NCBI RefSeq assembly: GCF_028475105.1
Contig: NZ_CP116936.1
Coordinates: forward strand, 5,579,501 to 5,643,500
Length of the DNA stretch: 64,000 nt
Direction: 5' to 3'
Source: Micromonospora sp. LH3U1
GTDB taxonomy: Bacteria > Actinomycetota > Actinomycetes > Mycobacteriales > Micromonosporaceae
Shown: positions 40,040 to 49,288 of the stretch, in pieces
Numbering within the stretch: the stretch's first letter is position 1
How the letters are laid out: the number at the start of each line of letters is the position of its first letter
Made by a program: the position numbers and the translations under genes
Notes under the pieces: model-generated
The model's database searches: none
Told to the model about the DNA's origin: nothing
The model's input: the letters and a program-made list of their open reading frames with translations, nothing else

Positions 40040-42046
40040 TCACGGCTTCGGCGGAATGCGGCGGCGGACGTCCTCGGCGGTCGACGGGCCGGGCGACCAG
40101 CCGGCCACCCAGGGCAGCTCGTCGGACGGCGTGATGACGCCCTCCTCCAGGCTCGCGTAGCGGCCGGCGAGGATCCGCTTCGCGGCGGCGGTGTCGACCG
40201 AGTCGGTGTTGTCCCAGAGTGCCGTGAACAGGGCGTCCACCCGTACCCGCGCCTGCCGGCAGAACAGGTCCGCCAGCTCGACGTTCTCCGGTCGGCTGTC
40301 CCGCTCGGCGACAGCCCGGACGCAGACCGCGGACATCGCGAACAACTCGGCGCCGATGTCCACCACACGGCCGAGGAACGCCTGCTTACGCTCCATCTTT
40401 CCCTGCCAGCGGGACATCGCGTAGAACGTCGACCGGGCCAGCTTGCGTGACGACCGCTCCACCTGACGCAGGTGCGCGGCGAGCGGCCCGAAGTCGGCGT
40501 ACGCCGAAGGTCTCTGCCCCCGGCCCACGGCCAGCGTGGGCAGCCACTTCGCGTAGAAGGCGCCAGCTCGTGCGCCGGCTCGTGCCTTGCGCCCGAGCCC
40601 AGCCTCCGGGTCGATGATGTCTCCGGCCACCGACAGGTGGGCGTCGACCGCCTCCCGGGCGATCAGCAGGTGCATGATCTCGGTGGAGCCCTCGAAGATG
40701 CGGTTGATCCGCAGGTCACGCAGCATCTGCTCGACGGCGGCGGGGCGTTCGCCGCGGGCGGCCAGCGAGTCGGCGGTCTCGTAGCCGCGCCCGCCCCTGA
40801 TCTGGATCAGCTCGTCGGCGATCTTCCAGGCCATCTCGCTGGCGTACAGCTTGACCAGCGCCGCCTCGATCCGGATGTCGTTGCGGTCGTCGTCGGCGAG
40901 CAGGCAGCAGAGGTCGAGCATGGTCTCCATGCCGTAGGTGGTGGCGGCGATGAAGGAGAGCTTCTGCGCGACCGCCTCGTGCTCGCCCACCGGCCGACCC
41001 CACTGGACCCGGTCGGCGGCCCAGTCCCGGGCCACGTTCAACGCCCACTTGCCGGCGCCCACGCACATTGCCGGCAGGGAGAGACGGCCGGTGTTCAGCG
41101 TGGTCAGGGCGATCTTGAGCCCCTTGCCCTCGCCGCCGATGACGTTCTCGGCGGGCACGAACACGTCGTGGAACCGGGTGAGGCTGTTTTCCAGGCCGCG
41201 CAGGCCGATGAACTCGTTGCGCCGCTCGACGGTGATGCCCGCGCTGTCGCCGTCCACCACGAACGCGGTGATGCCGCCTCGGCGCCCCTCGGTGGCGGGC
41301 ACCCGGGCCATCACCACCAGCAGGGTGGCCACGATGCCGTTGGTGGCCCAGAGCTTCACCCCGTTGAGCCGGTAGCCGGTGCCGTCCTCGGTCGGCTCCG
41401 CGATGGTGGCCAGCCGGGCCGGATCGGAACCGACGTCCGGCTCGGTGAGCAGGAACGCGGACACCTCGCCGGCGGCGAGCCGGGGCAGAAAGAGCTGCTT
41501 CTGCTCGGCGGTGCCGAACATCTTCAGCGGTTGCGGCACCCCGATCGACTGGTGCGCCGAGAGCAGCGCGCCGATGGCCGGGCTGACCGAGCCGGCCAGC
41601 ATCAGCGCCCGGCAGTAGTGCAGGTTGCTCAGGCCGAGCCCGCCATACTTCCGGTCGATCTTCATGCCGAACGCGCCGAGGTCGGCCAGGCCGTGGAACA
41701 CCGAGTCCGGAATGGACGCGTCGCGTTCGATGGCCGCGCCGTCCACCTCGGAGGTGAGGAAGGCGCGGAACCGACCAAGGAACTCCTCGGCGCGGGCCAC
41801 GTCGTCCGGATCGGGTTGGGGCCACGGGTCGATCAGGTCGAGCCGGAACCGGCCGAGGAACAGTTCCTTGCCGAAGCTGGGCCGGTCCCAGGTGGACTCG
41901 CGAGCGGCCTCGGCGACCTGCCGGGCCTCCTTCTCGGTGACCTGCCCGGCCTCCGCCGGCAGTGGCGCGGCGGCACCGGCGGTGTGGGGGGTGATCTCGG
42001 AATCGGGGTCTTCCGGTGCTGGTCGGCCGTCCTGCGTCGTGGTCAC
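40040..42046 (-). CDS. Acyl-CoA dehydrogenase (long, VLCAD/FadE-like)
   Basis: A 668-residue flavoenzyme, far longer than the roughly 380 residues of short-chain types. A disordered N-terminus (1-60) precedes the FAD domain: VFHGLADLGAFGMKIDRKYGGLGLS, FLLTEPDVGSDPARL, GYRLNGVKLWATNG, WALNVARDWAADRVQWGRPVGE, and IRGGRGYETADSL, then INRIFEGSTEIMHLLIAREA near 485, whose Glu is the likely catalytic base. The last 170 residues form the helical extension seen in membrane-associated very-long-chain enzymes. GTG at 42046 has GAGGGGGC 6 nt upstream. It catalyses the first step of fatty acid beta-oxidation; the preferred chain length is inferred only. Confidence 0.9.
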   Translation of the reverse strand: MTTTQDGRPAPEDPDSEITPHTAGAAAPLPAEAGQVTEKEARQVAEAARESTWDRPSFGKELFLGRFRLDLIDPWPQPDPDDVARAEEFLGRFRAFLTSEVDGAAIERDASIPDSVFHGLADLGAFGMKIDRKYGGLGLSNLHYCRALMLAGSVSPAIGALLSAHQSIGVPQPLKMFGTAEQKQLFLPRLAAGEVSAFLLTEPDVGSDPARLATIAEPTEDGTGYRLNGVKLWATNGIVATLLVVMARVPATEGRRGGITAFVVDGDSAGITVERRNEFIGLRGLENSLTRFHDVFVPAENVIGGEGKGLKIALTTLNTGRLSLPAMCVGAGKWALNVARDWAADRVQWGRPVGEHEAVAQKLSFIAATTYGMETMLDLCCLLADDDRNDIRIEAALVKLYASEMAWKIADELIQIRGGRGYETADSLAARGERPAAVEQMLRDLRINRIFEGSTEIMHLLIAREAVDAHLSVAGDIIDPEAGLGRKARAGARAGAFYAKWLPTLAVGRGQRPSAYADFGPLAAHLRQVERSSRKLARSTFYAMSRWQGKMERKQAFLGRVVDIGAELFAMSAVCVRAVAERDSRPENVELADLFCRQARVRVDALFTALWDNTDSVDTAAAKRILAGRYASLEEGVITPSDELPWVAGWSPGPSTAEDVRRRIPPKP

Positions 42047-42165
42047 GGCTGCCCCCTCGAACCTCGGTGCGGCTGCGTCGGCGTACGCCCTCAACGCCAC
42101 GCTACCCCCGGTTGTTACCCAGGGGTAGCGCTGCGTGAAGATCTGCTTCTGCCCGCCCGCCTCGA

Positions 42166-42669
42166 TCAGCGGCCGACGATCGTGTCCGGGTCGTCGTCAT
42201 CATCGTCGATGTCGTCCTCGCCCCAGTTGCGCCGGGCAGCCGGCAGGATCACCCAGAACGTGAGGAACCAGAGGCCGGCCAGCGCACTGAGCACGAAGGC
42301 GATCGGTCGGTCCAGCACGAAATCGGTGATCAGCAGCACCGCGCTGACCATCGCGATCAGCATGAAGGCGAGGCCACCGGTGGCCATCCGGTGGGCGAAC
42401 CGCACCAGCTCCGGCTTACGCCCCTGTCGGAACAGCGCCCGGTGGAACGCCACCGGCGAAATGATCAATGCGGTGGCGGCCGCCGCGGCGAGCAGCGCAA
42501 CGATGTAGACATCCCGCTGGAACTCGCTGGTCCGGGTGAACCCGTTGCTGAACGGCAGGGTGAGCAGGAAGGCGAAGAGGATCTGCACGCCGGTCTGCGC
42601 GACCCGCAGCTCCTGGAGAAGGTCAGCGAAGTTGCGCTGCCAACGCTGCTTGTCGGTTTCCTTGGACAC
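42166..42669 (-). CDS. DUF6328-like four-helix membrane protein
   Basis: A 167-residue membrane protein. A charged N-terminus (MSKETDKQRWQRNFADLLQELRVAQTGVQILFAFLLTLPF) leads to four hydrophobic segments (about 30-48, 55-75, 100-118, 122-142), and it ends in a run of Asp (DDIDDDDDDPDT). GTG start with GGAGG 6 nt upstream. The LQELRVAQTGVQILFAFLL and RTSEFQRDVYIVALLAAAAAT stretches are typical of a widespread actinobacterial family of unknown function. Confidence 0.78.
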   Translation of the reverse strand: MSKETDKQRWQRNFADLLQELRVAQTGVQILFAFLLTLPFSNGFTRTSEFQRDVYIVALLAAAAATALIISPVAFHRALFRQGRKPELVRFAHRMATGGLAFMLIAMVSAVLLITDFVLDRPIAFVLSALAGLWFLTFWVILPAARRNWGEDDIDDDDDDPDTIVGR

Positions 42670-42794
42670 GCGCTACCTCCGGTACGACGTTACTGCCGGC
42701 GGTCCCGGCCGCGGCAGCAACGCCAATGCCCCACCCGGCCGAGCGCGAAACAGATTCACGCCATCTCCCGGCCAGCTGCCGGACAGGGGCGGCG

Positions 42795-43544
42795 TCAGGA
42801 CCCGCGTCGGATCCGGCCCGCGTACCGGGCTTCGAGCGCCGTGTTGTGCGCGTCACCGTCCGGGATGTTCGCCGACAGGTAGACCGGCGGCCGCTCCCCC
42901 GCCGCCAGCAACCGCGCCACCACCTCCACGGTGATCTGCTGGGCCAGCAGCGCCGCAGTGATCGAGGAGACCGCGCCGACCGCACCGCCATCGGGAAGCG
43001 GCAGCGTGGCGTCCCCGTAGGGCGCGCCGTTGTCGAGCACCACGTCGGCGAGGTCACTCAGCTTGCGCCCGGACGGGTGGCGGGAGGTCATCCGGCCGGA
43101 GTGCTGCGCGGAGGTGATCGCCACCAGCCCGTGGCCGCGTTCCTTGACCAGGGTGGCGAACTCCACCATCGCGCCGTTGACCCCGGAGTTCGAGGCGAGC
43201 ACGAAGACGTCGGTGGGCCGCACCGGAGCCAACTCGTAGAGGCGGTGCGCGACCGCCGGGTCCCGTTCCAGCATCGGGCCGAGCCGCTCGGCCGGTTCGC
43301 CGCCGAGCAGCACCAGGTCGCGTAGCGCGATCCGGTTGGTCGGCACCAGACCGCCTGCCCGGCCGGCGATCTCCATCGCCAGGGCCTCCGAGTGCCCGGT
43401 GCCGAACGCGTGCACCACGCCATCGGCGCGCACGGCCTCGGCGATCAGGTCGGCGGCCCGCCCCACCGCCTCCCGCTGACTCGCGGCCACCCGGCCGATC
43501 GTCTCGGTCACCACGGCCAGGTAGTCCTCGGCACTCACCGTCAT
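42795..43544 (-). CDS. SIS-domain phosphosugar isomerase/binding protein
   Basis: A 249-residue SIS protein (UPF0309 type). The phosphosugar-binding Ser/Thr loops are HAFGTGHSEALAMEIAGRAGG near residue 45 and FVLASNSGVNGAMVEFA near 115, with GLVAITSAQHSGRMTSRHPSG in the third. No separate catalytic or regulatory domain is attached. ATG at 43544 overlaps the AAC(3) stop as ATGA, so both are made from one mRNA. Relatives sit in amino-sugar and kinase-linked operons; the substrate is unknown. Confidence 0.83.
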   Translation of the reverse strand: MTVSAEDYLAVVTETIGRVAASQREAVGRAADLIAEAVRADGVVHAFGTGHSEALAMEIAGRAGGLVPTNRIALRDLVLLGGEPAERLGPMLERDPAVAHRLYELAPVRPTDVFVLASNSGVNGAMVEFATLVKERGHGLVAITSAQHSGRMTSRHPSGRKLSDLADVVLDNGAPYGDATLPLPDGGAVGAVSSITAALLAQQITVEVVARLLAAGERPPVYLSANIPDGDAHNTALEARYAGRIRRGS

Positions 43545-44347
43545 GCGTCCTCCGTCGTCCGATTACGGGCCAGCCAACGCACCGCGAAGTCGACGGCGGC
43601 CCGTTGGCGCATCAACCTGCCGGTCCCGGCGCCGACCGGTCCGGTGCGAACCGCCCCGGTGGCCTCCAGGTCGGCGCCCAACGCGCCGAAGTCGTCCGCG
43701 TCGAGCCGTACGTCCTGCCACCACATCCATTCGCGGCCACCGTCGGAGGTGCGCACCGAGGCACCGATGCGCTCCCGCGGCGAGCCCGTGCGGCGGTACT
43801 CGGCCAGGTGCAGCGAGGTGCTCACGGAGTGGTCCACGCCGAGCAGCAACACGTCGGCGTCCAGGTCGTAGAGCCGGGCCAGCGGGGAGCCCTCGCCGAG
43901 CATGTCGACAAGCGTGTGCCCGGCCACCACCTGCTCGGCGGCCGGCCCGAGCGCGGCGAACGACACGTGCGGATGCGAACTGCGCAGGGCACCGGGCCAG
44001 CCACGGACCGTCTCGGCGAGCACACCCATGAACCGGCTCGGCGTGACGGCCGGGTCGAAGCCCGGCATCTCCGAGCGGATCAGCGGCCACCAGTCCGCCG
44101 GCACCGGCGGGTTGCGCCACTCGGCGGGATCGCTGTTGTCCGGCGTGTGGGTGGGCACCACGATCGTGCCGTCCGGGCCGAGCGCGTCGCGCAGGGCGAG
44201 CACCACCGCGTGCGGCCCGCCGATGACGAAGCCCAGCGGACGCAACGCGGCGTGCACCAGCAGCGTCGCACCGGGGCGTACGCCCAGCAGGCGCAGCTGC
44301 GCGGCGATCGAACGCCGGCTGCCCGGCCCGCTGGCGTCCGTCGTCAT
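43541..44347 (-). CDS. AAC(3)-family aminoglycoside N-acetyltransferase
   Basis: A 268-residue member of the Antibiotic_NAT family. Conserved parts are LLVHAALRPLGFVIGG near residue 30, GTIVVPTHTPDNSDP near 63, ETVRGWPGALRSSHPHVSFAALG near 107 with the catalytic-region His, and LLLGVDHSVSTSLHLAEYR near 165. The RBS GGAAGGG precedes the ATG. It acetylates the 3-amino group of aminoglycosides using acetyl-CoA, or acts on another amino sugar. Translational coupling to a SIS phosphosugar protein suggests an endogenous amino-sugar role is possible. Resistance cannot be asserted from sequence. Confidence 0.85.
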   Translation of the reverse strand: MTTDASGPGSRRSIAAQLRLLGVRPGATLLVHAALRPLGFVIGGPHAVVLALRDALGPDGTIVVPTHTPDNSDPAEWRNPPVPADWWPLIRSEMPGFDPAVTPSRFMGVLAETVRGWPGALRSSHPHVSFAALGPAAEQVVAGHTLVDMLGEGSPLARLYDLDADVLLLGVDHSVSTSLHLAEYRRTGSPRERIGASVRTSDGGREWMWWQDVRLDADDFGALGADLEATGAVRTGPVGAGTGRLMRQRAAVDFAVRWLARNRTTEDA

Positions 44348-44376
44348 CGTTGCCCTTCCTCGCTGACCCGCACGGT

Positions 44377-45207
44377 TCAGGCCGTCGCGCCGGCTCGGGC
44401 CAGGATCGCCTCGGCGAGCGGGCCCGGTGCCGCGTCCGGGATCCAGTGACTGACCTCGGGCAACTGCACGAAGCGGTAGTCCCCGGTGACGTGCGCCGCA
44501 CACGCCTCGGCGGCGGTCCGGCCGATCGCGACGTCCCGGTCACTCCAGACGTACGTGGTGGGCACCGCGACCGGGCCCACCGCGGCCAGGTCGGCGCGGG
44601 ACATCGCCCGGTACCAGTTCAGCGCGGCGGTGAGCGCCCCCGGCTCGCGCATCGGGGCGGCGTAGCGGTCCACCCGGGACGCGTCGCCCACCCCGCCGAG
44701 CAGCTTGCGCAGCGCGGTCGCGTGCCAGGCGAGCAGCACCTTCTCCGCCTTGTCCGGCTTACGGAACAGCGCGATGTACGACGAGCGGGCCTTCTGCTGG
44801 CCGTCGGTGGCCAGGGCGTGCGCCATGGCCGCCGGATGCGGCACGGACACCGCGGTCAGCGTCCGGAGCCGCTCGGCGTGCCCCGCGGCGACCGCCCAGG
44901 CCACGATCGCGCCCCAGTCGTGGCCGACCAGGTGGACGGCGTCCAGCCCGAGAGCGTCGAGCACCGCCACCACGTCGGCGACCAGCTCGGGGATCCGGTA
45001 GTCGGCCACCGCCGCCGGCCGGGCGCCCGGGGAGTAACCGCGCTGGTCCAGCGCGTACGTGCGCAGCCCGCCGGCGTGCAGCGCCGGCACCACGTCGTCC
45101 CACTCGCCGCTGTGCTGGGGGAAACCGTGCAGCAGCAGGACGGGCACGCCGTCCGGCGGACCGCCCACGGTTACCTCGAACGTGAAGCCTCGCGCGTCAA
45201 CCCGCAT
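44377..45207 (-). CDS. Alpha/beta hydrolase (epoxide hydrolase-like)
   Basis: A 276-residue alpha/beta hydrolase. VLLLHGFPQHSGEWDDV forms the oxyanion HGxP motif, LDQRGYSPGARP follows, and the nucleophile is Asp in HLVGHDWGAIVAWAVA near residue 103, as in epoxide hydrolases and haloalkane dehalogenases rather than esterases. VWSDRDVAI holds the acid and LPEVSHWIPDAAP the catalytic His near 258. It lies 29 bp upstream of the AAC(3) gene and could share its transcript. Substrate unknown. Confidence 0.87.
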   Translation of the reverse strand: MRVDARGFTFEVTVGGPPDGVPVLLLHGFPQHSGEWDDVVPALHAGGLRTYALDQRGYSPGARPAAVADYRIPELVADVVAVLDALGLDAVHLVGHDWGAIVAWAVAAGHAERLRTLTAVSVPHPAAMAHALATDGQQKARSSYIALFRKPDKAEKVLLAWHATALRKLLGGVGDASRVDRYAAPMREPGALTAALNWYRAMSRADLAAVGPVAVPTTYVWSDRDVAIGRTAAEACAAHVTGDYRFVQLPEVSHWIPDAAPGPLAEAILARAGATA

Positions 45208-45317
45208 GATCGGAAGCGTACCCAGCCGACGGCGCGCTGGTCGCGCACCGCAGGTCAGGCGGATGCCCTGCTGGGCCAGCGGCCCTGGTCGGTGTTAGCG
45301 TCAGCGAGACAACTTCA

Positions 45318-45415
<98 letters not shown>

Positions 45416-45422
45416 CCAGCCG

Positions 45423-45454
45423 CGCCGCCGTCCGGTGCCACCGGACGCGCGGCG
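45423..45454 (+). terminator. Expression-platform hairpin of the TPP riboswitch
   Basis: CGTCCGGT-GCC-ACCGGACG with flanking GCCG/CGGC pairs follows the aptamer directly. A weaker GTTCG/CGAAC stem lies just before the GGGAG RBS (about 45488). Control may be by termination or by hiding the RBS; no U-run follows the first stem. Confidence 0.5.
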
Positions 45455-45496
45455 TGCGTCTTCTCCTGGTTCGCACTCACGAACTGGGAGTAACAC

Positions 45497-46090
45497 ATGA
45501 AATCCACCACCGACACCAACCGTTGGCGGACCATCGACATCGTGGTCGCCTCGGTCATCGCGGTCGCCTTCGGCGTCATCTTCTGGGCGTGGGGCCTGGT
45601 CTGGAGCGCCACCGAGGGCGCGTTCGCCTTCTTCCCGCCGGCGCAGACGCTGCTCTACGGCGTCTGGCTGATGCCGGCCGTGATCGGCGGTCTGGTCATC
45701 CGCAAGCCGGGCGCCGCGCTCTACTGCGAGACGGTCGCCGCGGTCCTCTCCGCGCTGCTGGGCAGTCAGTGGGCCGGCACGGTGATCCCGCAGGGCATCG
45801 TGCAGGGCATCGGCGCCGAGCTGGCGTTCGCCGCCTTCCGGTACCGGTCGTTCCGCCTGCCGACCGCGGTGCTGGCCGGCGCGCTGACCGGTCTCAGTGC
45901 CGCGCTGTTCGACTTCTTCATCTGGAACGTCGACTACGCGCTGACCGACTACCGCATCCCGTACGCGCTGCTCACCATCGTCAGCGCCACCGTGATCGCC
46001 GGCGCGGGCGGCTGGCTGCTGACCAAGGCCCTGGCCAACACCGGCGTCCTGGACCGCTTCCCAGCAGGCCGCGACCGCGCACTGATCTGA
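45497..46090 (+). CDS. ykoE: ECF transporter S component YkoE (HMP/thiamine)
   Basis: A 197-residue membrane protein with five to six hydrophobic segments. The family marks are RTIDIVVASVIAVAFGVIFWAWG near residue 10, YGVWLMPAVIGGLVIRKPGAALYCE near 50 and GSQWAGTVIPQGIVQGIGAELAFA near 80. GGGAG precedes the ATG. It binds the substrate for the ECF module encoded next. The TPP riboswitch upstream points to hydroxymethylpyrimidine or thiamine as cargo. A 23-bp hairpin separates it from the ATPase gene. Confidence 0.92.
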   Translation: MKSTTDTNRWRTIDIVVASVIAVAFGVIFWAWGLVWSATEGAFAFFPPAQTLLYGVWLMPAVIGGLVIRKPGAALYCETVAAVLSALLGSQWAGTVIPQGIVQGIGAELAFAAFRYRSFRLPTAVLAGALTGLSAALFDFFIWNVDYALTDYRIPYALLTIVSATVIAGAGGWLLTKALANTGVLDRFPAGRDRALI

Positions 46091-46108
46091 CCGCACGGCA
46101 CCCGGCTG

Positions 46109-46170
46109 CGTTGATCAAGAGGTTTGCGTCAACGGGAGGCGATGTTCTGACGCAAACCTCTTGATCAACG
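46109..46170. terminator. Perfect 23-bp hairpin between ykoE and ykoD
   Basis: CGTTGATCAAGAGGTTTGCG-TCA and its exact complement at 46148-46170 flank a 16-nt loop. It lies within the operon, 18 bp after the ykoE stop and about 30 bp before the ykoD start, so it may lower ykoDC expression relative to ykoE or stabilise the upstream mRNA. Confidence 0.7.
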
Positions 46171-46199
46171 GATGCGATCGCGACCCGGAGGGAGGTCAG

Positions 46200-47639
46200 G
46201 TGGGCGGGGTACTGCTGCGGGGGTTCGGGTGGCGCCACGCTGGGCGGCGCGCCTGGGCGGTGCGGGGGGTTGATCTGCGGATTGAGGCTGGGGAACGGGT
46301 TCTGCTGCTCGGGCCTTCGGGCGCCGGCAAGAGCACCTTGCTCAGCGCCCTTGCCGGGCTGCTGCCGGATGACTCCGGCGAGCAGGAGGGCACCGTCGAG
46401 ATCGACGGGCTCGACCCGCGCAAGGGGCGGGAACGGGTCGGCATCGTCTTCCAGGACCCGGAGACCCAGCTGGTGATGGCGCGCTGCGGCGACGACATCG
46501 CGTTCGGGCTGGAGAACCGGGGAGTACCAGCCGCCGAGATCTGGCCGCGGGTGGACGAGTCGCTGCATCGCGTCGGCTTCCCGTACTCCCGGGACCGCAA
46601 CACCGCCGCGCTCTCCGGCGGCGAGCAGCAACGCCTCGCCCTGGCCGGCGCGCTGGCCCTGCGCCCCGGCCTGCTGCTGCTCGACGAGCCGACCGCCAAC
46701 CTCGACCCGACCGGGGCCGACCTGGTCCGACAGGCGGTGACCGGCGCGCTGGACGCCGACACCACGCTGATCCTCGTCGAGCACCGGGTCGCCGAAGCAC
46801 TGCCGCTGGTCGACCGGGTGGTCGTCCTGGAACCCGGCGGCGGGGTCCGCGCGGACGGCACACCCGAGGCGGTCTTCGCCGCGCACGGTGCCACTCTGGC
46901 CGCCGAGGGGGTCTGGGTGCCCGGTCACCCCATCGCACCCCGGCCGGCAACCTCCGCGCCCGGGGAGCGCCTGCTCACCGCCGACCGGCTCGGCCTGCCG
47001 CCGCGGCTGGGCTCCACAAACCTGGCGGTACGCGCCGGCGAGGTGCTCGCCGTACGCGGACCCAACGGTGCCGGCAAGTCCACCCTGGCGTTGCTGCTCG
47101 GTGGGCTGCTCCGGCCGGGCACCGGACGGGTCACGGCGTCCGCCGAACTGGCCGGCGCCGACCATCGCACTCCCCCGCACCGCTGGCGCGCCCCCGCGCT
47201 GGCCCGGAGGATCGGGTCGGTCTTCCAGGATCCGGAGCACCAGTTCGTCACCAGCACCGTCTTCGACGAGCTGGCGCTCGGCCCGCGCCGGACCGGTCAA
47301 CCCGAGGCGGCCGTCAAGGAGACCGTGGCCGGGCTGCTGGAGCGGCTGCGACTGGCCCGGCTCGCCGCAGCCAACCCGTACACCCTCTCCGGTGGTGAGG
47401 CGCGGCGGCTGAGCGTGGCGACCGCCCTGGCCACCGCGCCCCGCCTGCTCATCTGCGATGAGCCCACCTTCGGCCAGGACCGACGGACCTGGCGGGAGCT
47501 GGTCGATCTCTTCGCCGACCTGCGCGACGCCGGCCACGGCGTGGTCGCGGTCACCCACGACGCGGACTTCGTCGCCGCGCTCGCCGACCGCACAGTCACC
47601 CTCCAGCGGACCGTGACCGGCCCGGACGGCAACCGATGA
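46200..47639 (+). CDS. ykoD: ECF transporter ATPase with two ABC domains (YkoD)
   Basis: A 479-residue fused ATPase. Domain 1: Walker A LGPSGAGKSTL near residue 40, FQDPETQLVMARCGDDIAFG, signature AALSGGEQQRLALAGAL, Walker B LLLLDEPTANLDP. Domain 2: RGPNGAGKSTLALLLGG near 290, FQDPEHQFVTSTVFDELALG, TLSGGEARRLSVATALA, LLICDEPTFGQD. Both Q-loops have the ECF-type DPE pattern. GTG at 46200 has GGAGG 5 nt upstream. The product fuels uptake with YkoE and YkoC. Stop and next ATG overlap (ATGA). Confidence 0.92.
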   Translation: MGGVLLRGFGWRHAGRRAWAVRGVDLRIEAGERVLLLGPSGAGKSTLLSALAGLLPDDSGEQEGTVEIDGLDPRKGRERVGIVFQDPETQLVMARCGDDIAFGLENRGVPAAEIWPRVDESLHRVGFPYSRDRNTAALSGGEQQRLALAGALALRPGLLLLDEPTANLDPTGADLVRQAVTGALDADTTLILVEHRVAEALPLVDRVVVLEPGGGVRADGTPEAVFAAHGATLAAEGVWVPGHPIAPRPATSAPGERLLTADRLGLPPRLGSTNLAVRAGEVLAVRGPNGAGKSTLALLLGGLLRPGTGRVTASAELAGADHRTPPHRWRAPALARRIGSVFQDPEHQFVTSTVFDELALGPRRTGQPEAAVKETVAGLLERLRLARLAAANPYTLSGGEARRLSVATALATAPRLLICDEPTFGQDRRTWRELVDLFADLRDAGHGVVAVTHDADFVAALADRTVTLQRTVTGPDGNR

Positions 47640-48436
47640 TCAGCATCGAGCCGATCGCGGCGCCCGACGCGCCATTGGCCCGCCGCAACCCGGTGGCGAA
47701 GGTCGCCGCCGCAATGGCCTTCTCGTTCACCCTGCTGGCCACCCTGGACCCGGTGGCCCCGGCGATCGCCATCGCAATCGAACTCGCCGTGCTGCCGCTG
47801 TTCGGCATCGGCTACCGGGCGTTGGCCCGCCGGGCCTGGCCACTGCTGCTCAGCGCCGCCGGCATCCTGGTCACCCTGGTGCTCTTCGCCGCCGACCAGT
47901 CCGGCCGGATCCTGCTGGACGCCGGACCGGTGCTGGTGAGCACCGGCGTGCTGCTCACCGCGCTCGGCCTGGTGCTGCGAGTGTTCGCGGTGGCCCTGCC
48001 CGGTGTGATCGTCTTCGCGACCACCGACCCCACCGATCTCGCCGACGCGTTGATCCAGAACGTGAAGGCACCGGCCCGGTTCGCCATCGGGGCACTGGCC
48101 GCGTTCCGGCTGGTGCCGCTGCTCGGTCAGGAGTGGCAGATGATCAGCATGGCCCGGCGCGCGCGGGGCGTCGACGCGGGACGCAACCCGGTGGCGAAGC
48201 TGCGACTGTTCGCCTCCACCGCATTCGCGCTGCTGGTCGGGGCCATCCGCCGGGGCACCCGCCTGGCCGTGGCGATGGACGCGCGCGGCTTCGACGCCGG
48301 TACGCCTCGCACCGTGGCCCGCCGCCAACGCTTCGGACGCGCCGACGGGCTGCTCATCGCCGGGGCTGTCACCCTGGCCGCCGCCGCCCTGACGACGAGC
48401 GTCCTCCTCGGGACCTTCCGCCCCCTGATCAGCTGA
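47636..48436 (+). CDS. ykoC: ECF transporter transmembrane component YkoC (EcfT-like)
   Basis: A 266-residue membrane protein with five hydrophobic segments and the two coupling motifs of EcfT proteins: MARRARGVDAGRNP near residue 172 and MDARGFDAGTPRT near 216, each with the Ala-Arg-Gly core that docks to the ATPase. It begins DAPLARRNPVAKVAAAMAFSF. Coupled by ATGA to ykoD and followed by a strong terminator at 48471-48530. Confidence 0.9.
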   Translation: MISIEPIAAPDAPLARRNPVAKVAAAMAFSFTLLATLDPVAPAIAIAIELAVLPLFGIGYRALARRAWPLLLSAAGILVTLVLFAADQSGRILLDAGPVLVSTGVLLTALGLVLRVFAVALPGVIVFATTDPTDLADALIQNVKAPARFAIGALAAFRLVPLLGQEWQMISMARRARGVDAGRNPVAKLRLFASTAFALLVGAIRRGTRLAVAMDARGFDAGTPRTVARRQRFGRADGLLIAGAVTLAAAALTTSVLLGTFRPLIS

Positions 48437-48470
48437 CCACCGTCCCCGGGCCGTGCCGGGCCGGATCTGC

Positions 48471-48530
48471 ACAACATCAGGGATGGTGCTGCTTCGTTGG
48501 GCGGTGAGGCAGCACCATCCCTGATGTTGT
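48471..48530. terminator. Perfect 22-bp hairpin terminator after ykoC
   Basis: ACAACATCAGGGATGGTGCT-GC and its exact complement at 48509-48530 flank a 16-nt loop. It starts 34 bp after ykoC and 56 bp beyond the stop of the convergent hypothetical gene at 48587, so it can serve both strands. Confidence 0.85.
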
Positions 48531-48586
48531 TATCTGCCTCACCGCCCACGGCGTCGGGACAGCGCGCCGGGTGGGTGCGGGGTCGG

Positions 48587-49000
48587 TCAGCTGCGGCGGA
48601 AGGCGTAGCGGCGGCTCTGGCCGGCTTGTTGACCACGCCCGCCGGCCGACCGTGTCCCGCCACCCTGCGGCGGTCCGGCGGTCGGTGCCTTCGGTCGCCC
48701 GGCAACCTTCGGCAGGTCTGCCACCACCGGCGCGTCGACTGCTGCCGGCACGTCGAACGGCGGCACCAGCTCACCCGGCGGAGCCGGGTTATTCAGCACC
48801 GCCGGCAGCGCCGGCTCGACCAGCACTGCCGGCTCACCCAACTCCGCCGGAAGTGCCAGCTCGACCATGAGCGCCGGTTCGACCGCGAGATCGAAGTCGG
48901 GGCGGGCCGGTAGGAGCGCGTCATGGCCGGCCGCCGGGTCGGTGCCGGCGGACGTGGGTGCGGCTGTACGGGATTTCTTCCGGTTGCGCCTGGCAGGCAT
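48587..49000 (-). CDS. Low-complexity Pro/Ala-rich hypothetical protein
   Basis: A 137-residue protein with a strongly basic start (MPARRNRKKSRTAAP), a middle built of loose repeats of the type LALPAELGEPAVLVEPALPA, and a basic C-terminus (GQSRRYAFRRS). It is probably disordered. GGAGG 5 nt before the ATG and a convergent terminator support it as a gene. No family recognised; the repeated middle could drift quickly in length. Confidence 0.55.
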   Translation of the reverse strand: MPARRNRKKSRTAAPTSAGTDPAAGHDALLPARPDFDLAVEPALMVELALPAELGEPAVLVEPALPAVLNNPAPPGELVPPFDVPAAVDAPVVADLPKVAGRPKAPTAGPPQGGGTRSAGGRGQQAGQSRRYAFRRS

Positions 49001-49288
49001 CCGGGCCTCCTTCGGTGCCGACCGTCACGGCCGGTCCCGCGCACCGGCGGTCGGTCGGATCGGCTGGTGACCGCCGCGGCGCGACGGTCGAACGGGGAGG
49101 GACAGCTCACCGGGATGGGGCAGAGTCAGCACCGCCGAACGGCGGGTGGGATGCGGACGCCCGGGAGCGCACGGACCGCGACGCGGGGCGGCGGGCCGGC
49201 TCGGAGAAGGGGCGTCAGTTGCGCATGCCCGAACACTATCGGGTGGGCGTACGCCGGCGCAGCCGATTTTCCTGGCACCATCGGCGGC

